Shown: positions 26,203 to 32,551 of the stretch, piece by piece | How the letters are laid out: each line of letters opens with the position of its first letter | Position numbering within the stretch: the first letter of the stretch is position 1 | Source of the DNA: Alphaproteobacteria bacterium | GTDB taxonomy: Bacteria; Pseudomonadota; Alphaproteobacteria; Ferrovibrionales; Ferrovibrionaceae | Direction: 5' to 3' | DNA length: 50,765 nt | Assembly (NCBI GenBank): GCA_018336035.1 | Contig: JAGXRD010000031.1 | Coordinates: 1 to 50,765 of the forward strand | The notes under the pieces: model-generated | Databases searched by the model: none | Seen by the model: only the letters and a program-made list of their open reading frames with translations | What the model was told of the DNA's origin: nothing | Made by a program: the position numbers and the translations under genes

Positions 26203-26547
26203 ATGTGGTTGCAAAAGACGGGCAATATCTTTCCGACCAAAGCCAGCCCTGTATCGGCTGCGCTCTATGCCAGTGCCATTTCGCAAGCACTTCGGCACGA
26301 ACTTGGCGAAACTCAGAACGCTGTGAAAATTGTGGCGAGATGGACTGGTGCTAGCGAGCGCACCGTCAAGAATTGGTTTGCTGCTCGCTGTGGCCCAAGC
26401 GGCGAGCATCTTATCTCGCTAGCTCAGCATTCCTCAGATGTGCTCGAAGTTTTGCTTTTGCTGACTGGGCATGAGCATCGCGTCAGCTCAGCAAAGCTGG
26501 ATCTTATAAAGACCCGCTTAAATGAGCTTCTTCAGTTATTGGAGTGA
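26203..26547 (+). CDS. HTH-like protein divergent from the recombinase
   Basis: A 114-residue protein beginning MWLQKTGNIFPTK. RWTGASERTVKNWFAARCGP near 52-71 is a homeodomain/HTH-like DNA-binding segment, followed by SGEHLISLAQHSSDVLEVLL and a helical tail. Start at 26203: GAGG lies about 7 bases upstream, whereas the ATG at 26182 has no ribosome site. Similar proteins sit opposite such recombinase operons in other islands, so it probably acts as regulator or accessory factor of the module. The 84-bp divergent gap 26119-26202 should hold both promoters. Confident as a gene, unsure of role. Confidence 0.7.
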   Translation: MWLQKTGNIFPTKASPVSAALYASAISQALRHELGETQNAVKIVARWTGASERTVKNWFAARCGPSGEHLISLAQHSSDVLEVLLLLTGHEHRVSSAKLDLIKTRLNELLQLLE

Positions 26548-26621
26548 GGCTGTCGGCAGGTGCCGATCAATGGTCGCTACTTGGCAAGTGCGGCAAGAGC
26601 AGGCCAAAAGGCGATAATGCA

Positions 26622-26644
26622 TTTGTGGACCAGTTTGCGGACCA
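26622..26644. repeat. tandem direct repeat TTTGYGGACCA
   Basis: TTTGTGGACCA (26622-26632) and TTTGCGGACCA (26634-26644) differ at one base and are one base apart. Possible recombinase or integrase arm site. Confidence 0.5.
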
Positions 26645-26767
26645 TCATAAGGCGACTCGAGAATATTCAATAGAATCAATAGCTTAGGTGAAATTTTGGC
26701 GGGACGTGCGGGATACCGATGAGCACTACGTTTACTCCATAGCCCTCCAAAATGAACCATGAAAATT

Positions 26768-26804
26768 GGCCGGAATCTGCTGAAATCTCAGCAGGTTTCC
26801 GGCC
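26768..26804. repeat. strong 37-nt hairpin
   Basis: GGCCGGAA (26768-26775) pairs with TTCCGGCC (26797-26804), and CTGCTGA (26777-26783) pairs with TCAGCAG (26788-26794) around an AATC loop. That is 15 bp with a one-against-two internal mismatch. No T-run follows directly, so terminator function is uncertain; it could be a recombination or transfer site. Confidence 0.6.
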
Positions 26805-26953
26805 GCTTCTGTTTAATCACGCTTGTTTCGCAGGCTTGCGCGAGAAAGCCATGTTCGCGGTCGACAGAATAAACGAGGACCGTCATCATAGGCGCATCGC
26901 CACGCGAAGGAGCAAGAAAGAGCGAACCGCGCCAGTCGTAAAGGAGCAGAGCC

Positions 26954-27379
26954 ATGGCCGTCGTAATGATAATGAGCGTTGTATTGATCGCAATGCTTTG
27001 CGTCGCAGCCTATACGCTCGCGGTCTATGCGCTACCCTTCATGCTCGGATTGACGGCCGCGCAGTTCGCCTATCAGACCGGCTCCGGCTTGATCGGCGCG
27101 GGCTTGGTCGGGTTGGTCGCGGCCGGCGCAGCCTTCGGCGTCCTGGCGCTTCTCTTTGACTCGCTACGCTCCCCGATCCTGCGCCTCGCCGTGGCGCTGA
27201 TCTTCGCTGCACCCGCTGCCGTGGCCGGCTATGCGCTGGTCCACGGCGTCACCAAGGAATCGGTCCCGTCCGAAATCTGGCGGCAAATCTTCTGCATCAT
27301 CGGCGGCGGCTTTGTCGGGATTTCGGCCTTGCTGCGACTGGCAGCACCTTCCGCCAGCGGACCCACGCCCGTTCGCTAA
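26954..27379 (+). CDS. small integral membrane protein
   Basis: A 141-residue hydrophobic protein with about four membrane helices: residues 3-33 (VVMIMSVVLIAMLCVAAYT and on), 45-68 (LIGAGLVGLVAAGAAFGVLA), 76-94 (LRLAVALIFAAPAAVAGYA) and 111-131 (IFCIIGGGFVGISALLRLA). GGAG lies about 10 bases before the ATG. Similar genes occur ahead of ardA in related ICEs, but no function is known. It ends before a GC-rich hairpin at 27404-27423 and probably forms a single-gene transcript. Confidence 0.7.
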   Translation: MAVVMIMSVVLIAMLCVAAYTLAVYALPFMLGLTAAQFAYQTGSGLIGAGLVGLVAAGAAFGVLALLFDSLRSPILRLAVALIFAAPAAVAGYALVHGVTKESVPSEIWRQIFCIIGGGFVGISALLRLAAPSASGPTPVR

Positions 27380-27403
27380 TCCAACGGCGTAATATCAAAT
27401 TGA

Positions 27404-27428
27404 CCCGGCGCTAAAGCGCCGGGGCTTT
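27404..27428 (+). terminator. GC-rich hairpin with short T-run, probable terminator
   Basis: CCCGGCGC (27404-27411) pairs perfectly with GCGCCGGG (27416-27423) around a TAAA loop. GCTTTGT follows, a short T-run, 25 bases after the membrane-protein stop. Confidence 0.55.
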
Positions 27429-27793
27429 GTCACTGGCGACCCTCCGGCTCACTACGGCGCAATTTGGAAGCGCGTTCGCCTCCGGGTCGGCGCGGCTGTC
27501 GCCGCGTCGTTCGACACCTACCGCCTGGAAATATGGAGAACCGGACGCATGGTAGTCCGGCCTGCTGATTTTCTTTTTCGAGAGATTGCTAAGGGCGTTG
27601 CCCTCGCGCGGCGCAAGAAAACTCTTTGCCCTTTCGCGGCATAAACGGCCCGCTCCCCGCAAGCGGGTCCCCTCCATTTATTCCACGGTGCCAAAGACTT
27701 CTCCTGCGCCTTGCTACCCGTGGCTCGCCGCCGGGCAAGGGTTCAGGAGCGGCGCTTCGCTGCTCTGAACCCAACACCCGAAGGAACAGAGAC
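27429..27793 (+). promoter_or_regulatory. hairpin-rich leader of ardA
   Basis: This 365-bp non-coding stretch ahead of ardA has several inverted repeats. One is CCCGC/GCGGG at 27649-27667. The strongest is at 27739-27772: GGGTTCA pairs with TGAACCC, then one bulged G, then GAGCGGCG pairs with CGCTGCTC (one G-T pair) around CTT. The AAGGAA ribosome site and ATG follow within 22 bases. Such hairpins could act as single-strand promoters in the leading region, or as translational control. Confidence 0.5.
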
Positions 27794-28321
27794 ATGACCA
27801 GCGCAACCGACAGCAATCCCCGCATCTATGTCGCCTGCCTCGCAGCCTACAACAACGGCTATCTGCATGGTGCCTGGATCGACGCGGATCAGGACGCCGA
27901 CGAGATTAGGGACGAGATTGCCGCGATGCTTGCGCGCTCGCCGATCAAGGGCGCGGAGGATTATGCCATCCACGACTATGAAGGTTTTGAGGGCGTCACT
28001 ATCAAGGAATATGCCGGCATCGAGAGCGTGGCGCGGATGGGTGCTTTCATCGCCGAGCATGGCGCGCTAGGCGCTGGATTGCTGGAGCAGTTCATAGGCG
28101 ACATCGACCAGGCCGAGAGCACCTTGCAGGACTGCTATCACGGCCAGTTCACCAGCCTTGCGGACTATATGGAGGAGCTGACCGCCGAGAGCGTCACGAT
28201 CCCCGAAGCCCTACGCTACTATGTCGATTGGGAGGCAATGGCCCGCGACGCCGAAATGGGCGGCGAGTTCTTCACGATAGAAACCGCTCGTGACGAGGTG
28301 CATATTTTTTCCAACAGGTGA
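27794..28321 (+). CDS. ardA: antirestriction protein ArdA
   Basis: A 175-residue ArdA. These acidic proteins mimic B-form DNA and inhibit type I restriction enzymes, protecting transferred DNA on entry. RIYVACLAAYNNGYLHGAWI at the N-terminus is the family signature. The protein is rich in D and E (DADQDADEIRDEIAAM, DIDQAESTLQD, YMEELTAESV) with almost no basic clusters. The end EVHIFSNR is also typical. The start at ATG 27794 has AAGGAA upstream and drops a meaningless 56-residue extension. It sits in the ICE next to the excision-control genes. A DISARM system on the same element makes this both defence and anti-defence cargo. Confidence 0.95.
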   Translation: MTSATDSNPRIYVACLAAYNNGYLHGAWIDADQDADEIRDEIAAMLARSPIKGAEDYAIHDYEGFEGVTIKEYAGIESVARMGAFIAEHGALGAGLLEQFIGDIDQAESTLQDCYHGQFTSLADYMEELTAESVTIPEALRYYVDWEAMARDAEMGGEFFTIETARDEVHIFSNR

Positions 28322-28386
28322 GACTTGGGTTGCCTTGCCTGCGCCAGCGGGCAACACGCACGACCTCGCAGACTAGTAAAATCACA

Positions 28387-28443
28387 GAAATGTTGTTAAG
28401 AAGAAAATAACTATAAATGTGCGGCCTGCACGAACAACATTCC
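28387..28443. repeat. inverted repeat ahead of the fse-like genes
   Basis: AATGTTGTT (28389-28397) and AACAACATT (28433-28441) are perfect inverted copies, extending to 11 bases with one mismatch, 35 bases apart. They flank AT-rich DNA (28398-28420) that likely holds the promoter of the gene at 28534. This could be a regulator site such as an autoinducer-receptor or repressor operator. The remainder of 28322-28533 shows nothing else. Confidence 0.5.
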
Positions 28444-28533
28444 GTATAACTCCAGCTATATCCAGTGTTGGCGATTTCGGAAACTCTCTATCCGGGCGTT
28501 GCCCTGCGCCGCCCGGCATAGGGAGGTGACGCC

Positions 28534-28749
28534 ATGCTTAGCATTGATTGGCGTGCGCCGGCGGCTTACGGGCACGCGAAAGCTATTCCCCCCGCCGGTT
28601 TCGCCTGGGAGTATCTTCGTCGCCATGAGGACTATCATCGCGACTTCCAAACAATATCCCAGGTGAAGGAGCCAGCCGGCGACCAGCTTGATGGATTCTC
28701 GCAGCGTTGGGGTTTGCGATTTCCCGTGCGATCCCGAAACGCCGCCTGA
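28534..28749 (+). CDS. DUF6499 protein, N-terminal half of an FseA-like activator
   Basis: A 71-residue DUF6499 protein: DWRAPAAYGHAKAIPPAGF, then AWEYLRRHEDYHRDF and, near the end, RWGLRFP. A near-perfect GGAGGTGA ribosome site lies 4 bases before the ATG. In Mesorhizobium ICEMlSymR7A the equivalent small gene (msi172) is fused by +1 ribosomal frameshifting to a DUF2285 gene (msi171), making FseA, the activator of the excisionase gene. Here the DUF2285 frame is +1 relative to this one, and the family consensus continues across the junction. The in-frame tail VRSRNAA would be read only when no shift occurs. Confidence 0.85.
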   Translation: MLSIDWRAPAAYGHAKAIPPAGFAWEYLRRHEDYHRDFQTISQVKEPAGDQLDGFSQRWGLRFPVRSRNAA

Positions 28750-29317
28750 TCGGCAATCCCTGTTCTGGATTCCAAGTCTCCAGCCGCAAGCGGTTCTCTT
28801 GTCCCCGGTGCAGCACCGTGACGGGGCGACGGAACCTATAGTGACGCTGGCGCACCTGTCCGACCTCGACCTACGGCACGCGGCGGATGGGTGGCATGGC
28901 ATCTGGAATGTGGATGGCGTCGCGCATCAATTCTGGCTGCCCCAGGCCGTGCCCGACGCAGCGGCCTTCTATGCCGTATCCCTTCCGATGGATTCTTTCA
29001 TGGAGCTTCGCGCCCATGCCGCCCGCCGACTTTGGCGGTCCCTCAATGGGCGAGCGCCCGGCGCGGACTTCCGCACCATGCCGGCGCAGCTCCGCAAGTT
29101 TCATATCCTGTCCCTGCGCGCGCTCGACGCCCGCTTGCGAGGCGAAAGCTATCGCACCATCGCGGAAGTCCTGCTTGGCTTTCGCGGGACCAAGGAGGAT
29201 TGGGAAGCCGACCCCCGCAAGAACCAGGCCCGCCGATTGGTCGCGCACGGCCTGAAAATGATGAGGGGCGGCTACCGCCTATTGCTGCACTATCCGATCA
29301 AATCGCCTGTCGAGTGA
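28688..29317 (+). CDS. DUF2285 protein, C-terminal half of an FseA-like activator
   Basis: A 209-residue frame with a DUF2285 domain, an HTH variant. The conserved core is LRALDARLRGESYRTIAEVL, followed by GLKMMRGGYRLLLHYP. The listed ATG and the one three bases later have no ribosome site and lie inside the DUF6499 gene. The frame is open only from 28667, after a TGA at 28664. Reading DUF6499 to GTG at 28726-28728 and skipping C28729 gives RFPVDPETPP and then FWIP, matching how fused family members read. The fusion would be about 260 residues and is expected to activate rdfS. It converges on the QseM-like gene with a 14-bp gap. Confidence 0.85.
   Translation: MMDSRSVGVCDFPCDPETPPDRQSLFWIPSLQPQAVLLSPVQHRDGATEPIVTLAHLSDLDLRHAADGWHGIWNVDGVAHQFWLPQAVPDAAAFYAVSLPMDSFMELRAHAARRLWRSLNGRAPGADFRTMPAQLRKFHILSLRALDARLRGESYRTIAEVLLGFRGTKEDWEADPRKNQARRLVAHGLKMMRGGYRLLLHYPIKSPVE
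28717..28732 (+). promoter_or_regulatory. candidate +1 programmed frameshift site
   Basis: In the DUF6499 frame the codons are CGA TTT CCC GTG CGA. A +1 slip at CCC or GTG moves ribosomes into the DUF2285 frame (GAT CCC GAA). The shift must happen between 28667 and 28746. The exact slip codon is inferred from protein continuity only. Confidence 0.6.
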
Positions 29318-29331
29318 AAAACCGGCAACGA

Positions 29332-29619
29332 TCAGCGCCCGGCCGCGACAGCCTGTTCCAAGATGCGACGATAGCCTTCGCGTGAAAGCCATTGGGCGCG
29401 GGCAAGGTGGCTTTCCCAGCATCGCCGCGTCCGCGCTTCATCGCCGACCGGATCGCGATGCAGCACGATTCGCGCGACTTCCTTCCAGTCCGCACCTTCG
29501 GCCTTCGCGTCGAGAAGGCGCAGATAGGTGACGTAATGCTGTTCGTCATAAGGCGTTATGTCGTTTCCCGCTGGCGCTTCGTCGTCCACATCGGGATCAA
29601 GTTCGACGGGCACTCGCAT
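29332..29619 (-). CDS. QseM-like DUF2285 antiactivator
   Basis: A 95-residue single-domain DUF2285 protein. Its core YLRLLDAKAEGADWKEVARI and SREGYRRIL align with LRALDARLRGESYRTIAEV and RGGYRLLL of the FseA-like protein next door, so the two are paralogues. In ICEMlSymR7A the small DUF2285 protein QseM binds FseA and TraR and blocks excision and transfer. The size, acidic N-terminus (ELDPDVDDEAPAGND) and position between fseA-like and rdfS-like genes fit that role. The start at 29619 is chosen because everything upstream is low-complexity and non-conserved. No luxR/traR-type gene lies in this window. Confidence 0.78.
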   Translation of the reverse strand: MRVPVELDPDVDDEAPAGNDITPYDEQHYVTYLRLLDAKAEGADWKEVARIVLHRDPVGDEARTRRCWESHLARAQWLSREGYRRILEQAVAAGR

Positions 29620-29637
29620 GGCCGTTTCCCCGTATCC

Positions 29638-29679
29638 GAGAGGGTTTGTTTGCGGTGCGCCCCCGCAAACGGTGCTCTC
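29638..29679. repeat. hairpin in the qseM-like leader
   Basis: GTTTGCGG (29648-29655) pairs with CCGCAAAC (29663-29670), and an outer GAGAG/CTCTC pair (29638-29642 and 29675-29679) extends it. It lies just upstream of the leftward qseM-like start. Confidence 0.5.
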
Positions 29680-29692
29680 TGACTCTGGTGAT

Positions 29693-29837
29693 CGGGGAGT
29701 TAGTAACCGCATGACACGGCCCCACGGCCTTTAGTTCGGAGAACCTGTTGCATACGCCGCAGGCTCCCCGACCATAGGTCGAAGAGTGGTGCCAGTTCGG
29801 CGACACCTACCTAGTCATGAGGGGTTACTAAGCCCCG
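29693..29837. other. large imperfect inverted repeat enclosing smaller hairpins
   Basis: The outer arms are CGGGG, TTAGTAACC and CATGAC (29693-29697, 29700-29708, 29710-29715). They pair with GTCATG, GGTTACTAA and CCCCG (29814-29819, 29823-29831, 29833-29837): 20 bp in three blocks. The 98-base interior has its own stems, for example GGAG-CCTG/CAGG-CTCC at 29738-29767 and TAGGT/ACCTA at 29775-29809. It lies in the 423-bp gap between qseM-like and rdfS-like genes. It could be a structured RNA, a regulator site or a transfer origin. The rest of the gap, to 30042, has no gene. Confidence 0.5.
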
Positions 29838-30042
29838 AAGCAGCGCGTCCTGCTCCGCGTTCAGTCTTAACCGACCCGCCCGCGAAAGTCTTCGTCTTTT
29901 CGGCTTGCCGCCGCTCCCCAAGGGGTGCCGCCAGCGCGTAGGCGCAAATGCGGCACGCTACGCGCCGCCGATCCCTCGCCATGGTTCGCCACAGCCCGCC
30001 GAAGTTTTCGGCGGCCACGTCAACCGAACCAGAGGTGATCTT

Positions 30043-30315
30043 ATGGCCATCCGCCGCAATGCGGACCTGCCGCCGCGCCTACTTCGCACACAGGAAGCCG
30101 CGCGCTTTCTCGGCTTGTCCGTCCGCACCCTTGAGAAGCACCGCACCTACGGCACCGGCCCGACCTATCGCAAGATCGGCGGCCGTGTCCTCTACACCGT
30201 CCGCGACCTTGAAGCCTGGAGCGCGGTCGGCACGCGCAAATCCACCCGCGACAAGAACGCCGGCACGGTTTTTCCCGCGCGTCCGCTCACGCCCAAAGAG
30301 CTGGGCGATTGCTGA
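30043..30315 (+). CDS. rdfS: RdfS-like excisionase (AlpA/MerR-type winged HTH)
   Basis: A 90-residue winged-helix protein. LLRTQEAARFLGLSVRTLEK is the HTH, followed by the wing GPTYRKIGGRVLYTVRDLEAW, the pattern of excisionases and recombination directionality factors. In ICEMlSymR7A RdfS promotes excision and stimulates transfer genes, and its gene is activated by FseA. The start at 30043 drops a GC-rich, meaningless extension; the upstream AGAGGTGAT is a good ribosome site. The TGA is directly followed by the repA ATG, so excision and replication proteins are translated together at the head of a long transfer operon running to the relaxase. Confidence 0.85.
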   Translation: MAIRRNADLPPRLLRTQEAARFLGLSVRTLEKHRTYGTGPTYRKIGGRVLYTVRDLEAWSAVGTRKSTRDKNAGTVFPARPLTPKELGDC

Positions 30316-31395
30316 ATGCTGCGCGAGGACGACCATAGCCCCGCGCAGCCGGCCGACGCCAGCGAACGCAGCCGACTCGACCCCTTCGTGGTCGCGACCG
30401 GCGACGCCGCACCGCGCGACCAGCGCGATTTGATGGAGCGGCCGTTCTTCTCCCTGGCGAAGACGCCGCGCACCAAGCCGATTTTCTACAAAGCCGCCGA
30501 TGTCGAGGTGCAGGTGTTCGGGATGCCCGAGCACGGCATGGCGACCATATGGGACGCCGACGTGCTGATATGGGCGGCCTCGCAGATCGTCGCGGCCGAA
30601 AACAACGGCCTCACCACGTCACGCTTCGTCCGCTTCACGCCTTACCATCTACTGCGCGCCATCGGGCGGCCGACCGGCAACCATCAATACCTGCTCCTGA
30701 AAGCCGCGCTCGCGCGACTGCAATCGACCGTCATCGCCACTACCATCCGCAACGGCCCGCATTGGCGTCGCCGGCAATTTTCATGGATCAACGAGTGGGA
30801 GGAAATGACGACGCGCGCCGGCCGCGTCGAGGGCATGGAATTTGTCCTGCCCGAATGGTTCTACAACAGCGTCATCGACCGCTCGTTGGTCCTGACCATC
30901 GACCCGGCCTATTTCCGGCTGACAGGCGGCATCGAGCGTTGGCTTTACCGCGTCGCCCGTAAGCACGCCGGCCGCCAGCGCCATGGCTGGCTGTTCGAGT
31001 TTGCGCACCTTCATCAGAAATCCGGCAGCCTCGCACGGCCGTCCGATTTCGCGCTCGACTTGCGCCGCATCGCGGCCCGCCAGCCGCTTCCTGGCTATCG
31101 ACTCCAGATCGAGCGGGAAGACGGCCGTGAGCTGCTTCGCATCCGCCCGGTAAACCTGTCCACAGTGCCTGTTGATAACGGTGTGAACGCCATCGGCACA
31201 TCAGGCGCACGGGGTATCGGCACATCAGGCGCAACCCTATCGGCAGATCAGGCGCACGAACCCCAGCTAACGCTTTGGCCTGAAACGCGCAATCCGACCG
31301 CTAACTTAGAGTCTAACAGAGAATCTAACTTTTCTTCTTTGACGCGCGCACACGCGAGGCGTGGTGCCGGTGCCGCCGAGCGAGGCGAACCATGA
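30316..31395 (+). CDS. repA: replication initiator RepA (RPA family)
   Basis: A 359-residue plasmid-type replication initiator. The conserved block starts near residue 38 (RDLMERPFFSLAKTPRTKPI) and includes TIWDADVLIWAASQI, FTPYHLLRAIGRPTG, LKAALARLQSTVIATTIR and a winged-helix part with RVARKHAGRQRHGW. Several Ti-type ICEs carry such a gene so the excised circle can be copied. The C-terminal 70 residues are poorly conserved and contain a repeated IGTSGA peptide, because the DNA there holds three 18-bp repeats with DnaA-box-like sites and an AT-rich stretch: an origin inside the gene. The ATG abuts the rdfS stop, and the stop overlaps a 21-codon frame. Confidence 0.9.
   Translation: MLREDDHSPAQPADASERSRLDPFVVATGDAAPRDQRDLMERPFFSLAKTPRTKPIFYKAADVEVQVFGMPEHGMATIWDADVLIWAASQIVAAENNGLTTSRFVRFTPYHLLRAIGRPTGNHQYLLLKAALARLQSTVIATTIRNGPHWRRRQFSWINEWEEMTTRAGRVEGMEFVLPEWFYNSVIDRSLVLTIDPAYFRLTGGIERWLYRVARKHAGRQRHGWLFEFAHLHQKSGSLARPSDFALDLRRIAARQPLPGYRLQIEREDGRELLRIRPVNLSTVPVDNGVNAIGTSGARGIGTSGATLSADQAHEPQLTLWPETRNPTANLESNRESNFSSLTRAHARRGAGAAERGEP
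31157..31342. other. putative oriV within the 3' end of repA
   Basis: In order: TGTCCACA (31157-31164) and TGTTGATAA (31170-31178), both close to DnaA boxes. Three copies of ATCGGCACATCAGGCGCA follow at 31192-31209, 31216-31233 and 31239-31256 (the third has one change), spaced 24 and 23 bp. An AT-rich stretch at 31300-31340 then has CTAAC words about every 12 bp. Boxes, helically phased iterons and an unwinding-type region in this order are what an iteron origin looks like. Confidence 0.65.
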
Positions 31396-31457
31396 CGCCC
31401 GCGCTCGACGCGGTGCGCCCGCGCAACCCCCAAGCCATCACCGGAGACGAACAATGA
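31392..31457 (+). CDS. 21-codon coupling ORF between repA and the DUF2840 gene
   Basis: MTPALDAVRPRNPQAITGDE and one more residue. It starts in the repA stop (ATGA) and stops in the DUF2840 start (ATGA), so ribosomes could pass from one gene to the next. In related elements a parA gene often lies here; this could be its leftover ends or a designed coupler. No domain can be seen in so short a peptide. Confidence 0.35.
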   Translation: MTPALDAVRPRNPQAITGDEQ

Positions 31458-31972
31458 CCCGTCGCGCCCATCGCAGCGCGCACGGCCGTCCGCTGCCGGA
31501 CGGACCCGCGCCCTTCACCACGCTTGTCGAATTGACTTTCGAGAAACGCAAGGTCGAGCACTGGATACGCTTCGGCCGCAAGAGCTACGAACAGATCATC
31601 GACCGTCGCCGAAGCGTCGTCGGCTTCGCGCCGAACAACATCTTCGCCTTCGTCCGCTGGGCGGCCGGCGAGCACGGCACGATCATTTCACGCATCGACA
31701 TCGCGCGGGCCATCGGTCGGGGCGAGCCGTTCCAGACATTGCCCTTCGTCCGGCCTGGGGCCGACATCCTGTTACGCCTGGACGGCTGGCCGAAAGTGCA
31801 GCGCGCACTTGCCGTCATCGACGCCGTGGAGGCGCTGGGCCTCGACCCGGCCGACGGGTCGCCGGACTACTGGCGACACGCGCACAACCGCCTAGCCGCC
31901 AATCTGGAGCCGAGCGACTACACGCCGGAACGACATGCGGCGTGGATTGGGCGTCGGAGGATCGACCCGTGA
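31454..31972 (+). CDS. DUF2840 family protein
   Basis: A 172-residue DUF2840 protein found almost only in transfer regions of alphaproteobacterial ICEs, between repA/parA and traF. Recognisable parts: TLVELTFEKRKVEHWIRFGR, FAPNNIFAFVRWAAGEHGT, and a later LRLDGWPKVQRALAVIDAVE. No catalytic motif or membrane segment is visible and the role is unknown. The start at 31454 has GGAGA upstream and overlaps the stop of the short coupling ORF. Its own stop overlaps the traF GTG (GTGA), so it is part of the same transfer operon. Confidence 0.85.
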   Translation: MTRRAHRSAHGRPLPDGPAPFTTLVELTFEKRKVEHWIRFGRKSYEQIIDRRRSVVGFAPNNIFAFVRWAAGEHGTIISRIDIARAIGRGEPFQTLPFVRPGADILLRLDGWPKVQRALAVIDAVEALGLDPADGSPDYWRHAHNRLAANLEPSDYTPERHAAWIGRRRIDP

Positions 31973-32514
31973 CGCGCCGCCGCTATCTCGCCGTCACGGC
32001 GCTGGCCGCGATGGGCGTTGCCGTCGCAAGCGCCATCGAGACGCCGACGAAACTCATTTGGAACGCCACGGCCAGCGCGCCGGTAGGCTTCTACACCGTC
32101 GAGCCGGCCGACCGGATCGAGGTGCCCGAGCTGGTCGCGGTCATGTCGCCCGAACCGCTCGCCGCCTTCATGGTGCAGCGCGGCTATGTCGGACGCGGCG
32201 TGCCGTTGTTGAAGCGCGTCGTCGGCCTTCCAGGGCAGCGGGTTTGCCGCGCCGGCCGCACGATCACGGTTGACGGGATCGAGATGGGCGAGGCGCTGGA
32301 GCGCGACCGGATCGGCCGTGAACTGCCCGCCTGGCAGGGCTGCCGCGTTATCGCGCCCGGCGAAATCTTCCTCATGAATTGGGATGTCCGCGACAGCCTG
32401 GACGGCCGTTACTTCGGACCCATCCCCGCAAGCTCCGTCATCGGCCGAGCCGTCCCGCTCTGGACCGATGAGGAAGGCGTCGGCCGCTTCGAGTGGCGCG
32501 CGCCGACGCACTGA
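31969..32514 (+). CDS. traF: TraF, S26-family conjugal signal peptidase
   Basis: A 181-residue signal-peptidase-like protein. TraF matures (and in RP4 cyclises) the pilin TrbC in the inner membrane. One N-terminal membrane segment (YLAVTALAAMGVAVASA) anchors it. The catalytic serine is S36 in TASAPVGFY and the general-base lysine is K82 in LLKRVVGLPG; both are present. The C-terminal SLDGRYFGPIP box fits family S26. The GTG start is chosen because it overlaps the DUF2840 stop. The TrbC substrate is encoded at 48285, about 16 kb away, the two halves of the transfer system being split by cargo. Confidence 0.92.
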   Translation: MTRRRYLAVTALAAMGVAVASAIETPTKLIWNATASAPVGFYTVEPADRIEVPELVAVMSPEPLAAFMVQRGYVGRGVPLLKRVVGLPGQRVCRAGRTITVDGIEMGEALERDRIGRELPAWQGCRVIAPGEIFLMNWDVRDSLDGRYFGPIPASSVIGRAVPLWTDEEGVGRFEWRAPTH

Positions 32515-32551
32515 CTTCGCGCTTACCCAACCAATCACAAGGAGACTGACA

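Larger units (their letters stand above)
26548..26953. other. 406-bp junction region between island and ICE backbone
   Basis: Non-coding. It contains a near-identical tandem repeat at 26622-26644, two TCAATAG words near 26665-26682, and a strong hairpin at 26768-26804. A frame at 26752-27159 overlaps the next gene out of frame and looks spurious. This is a good place to look for an attachment site. Confidence 0.5.

Noticed and set aside
26752-27159. 135-codon frame upstream of and overlapping the membrane protein gene
   Set aside because: It overlaps the better supported gene at 26954 out of frame, and the overlap part is arginine-rich shadow sequence.
27411-27677. 88-codon minus-strand frame in the ardA leader
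   Set aside because: Arginine-rich, covers terminator-like hairpins, no domain.
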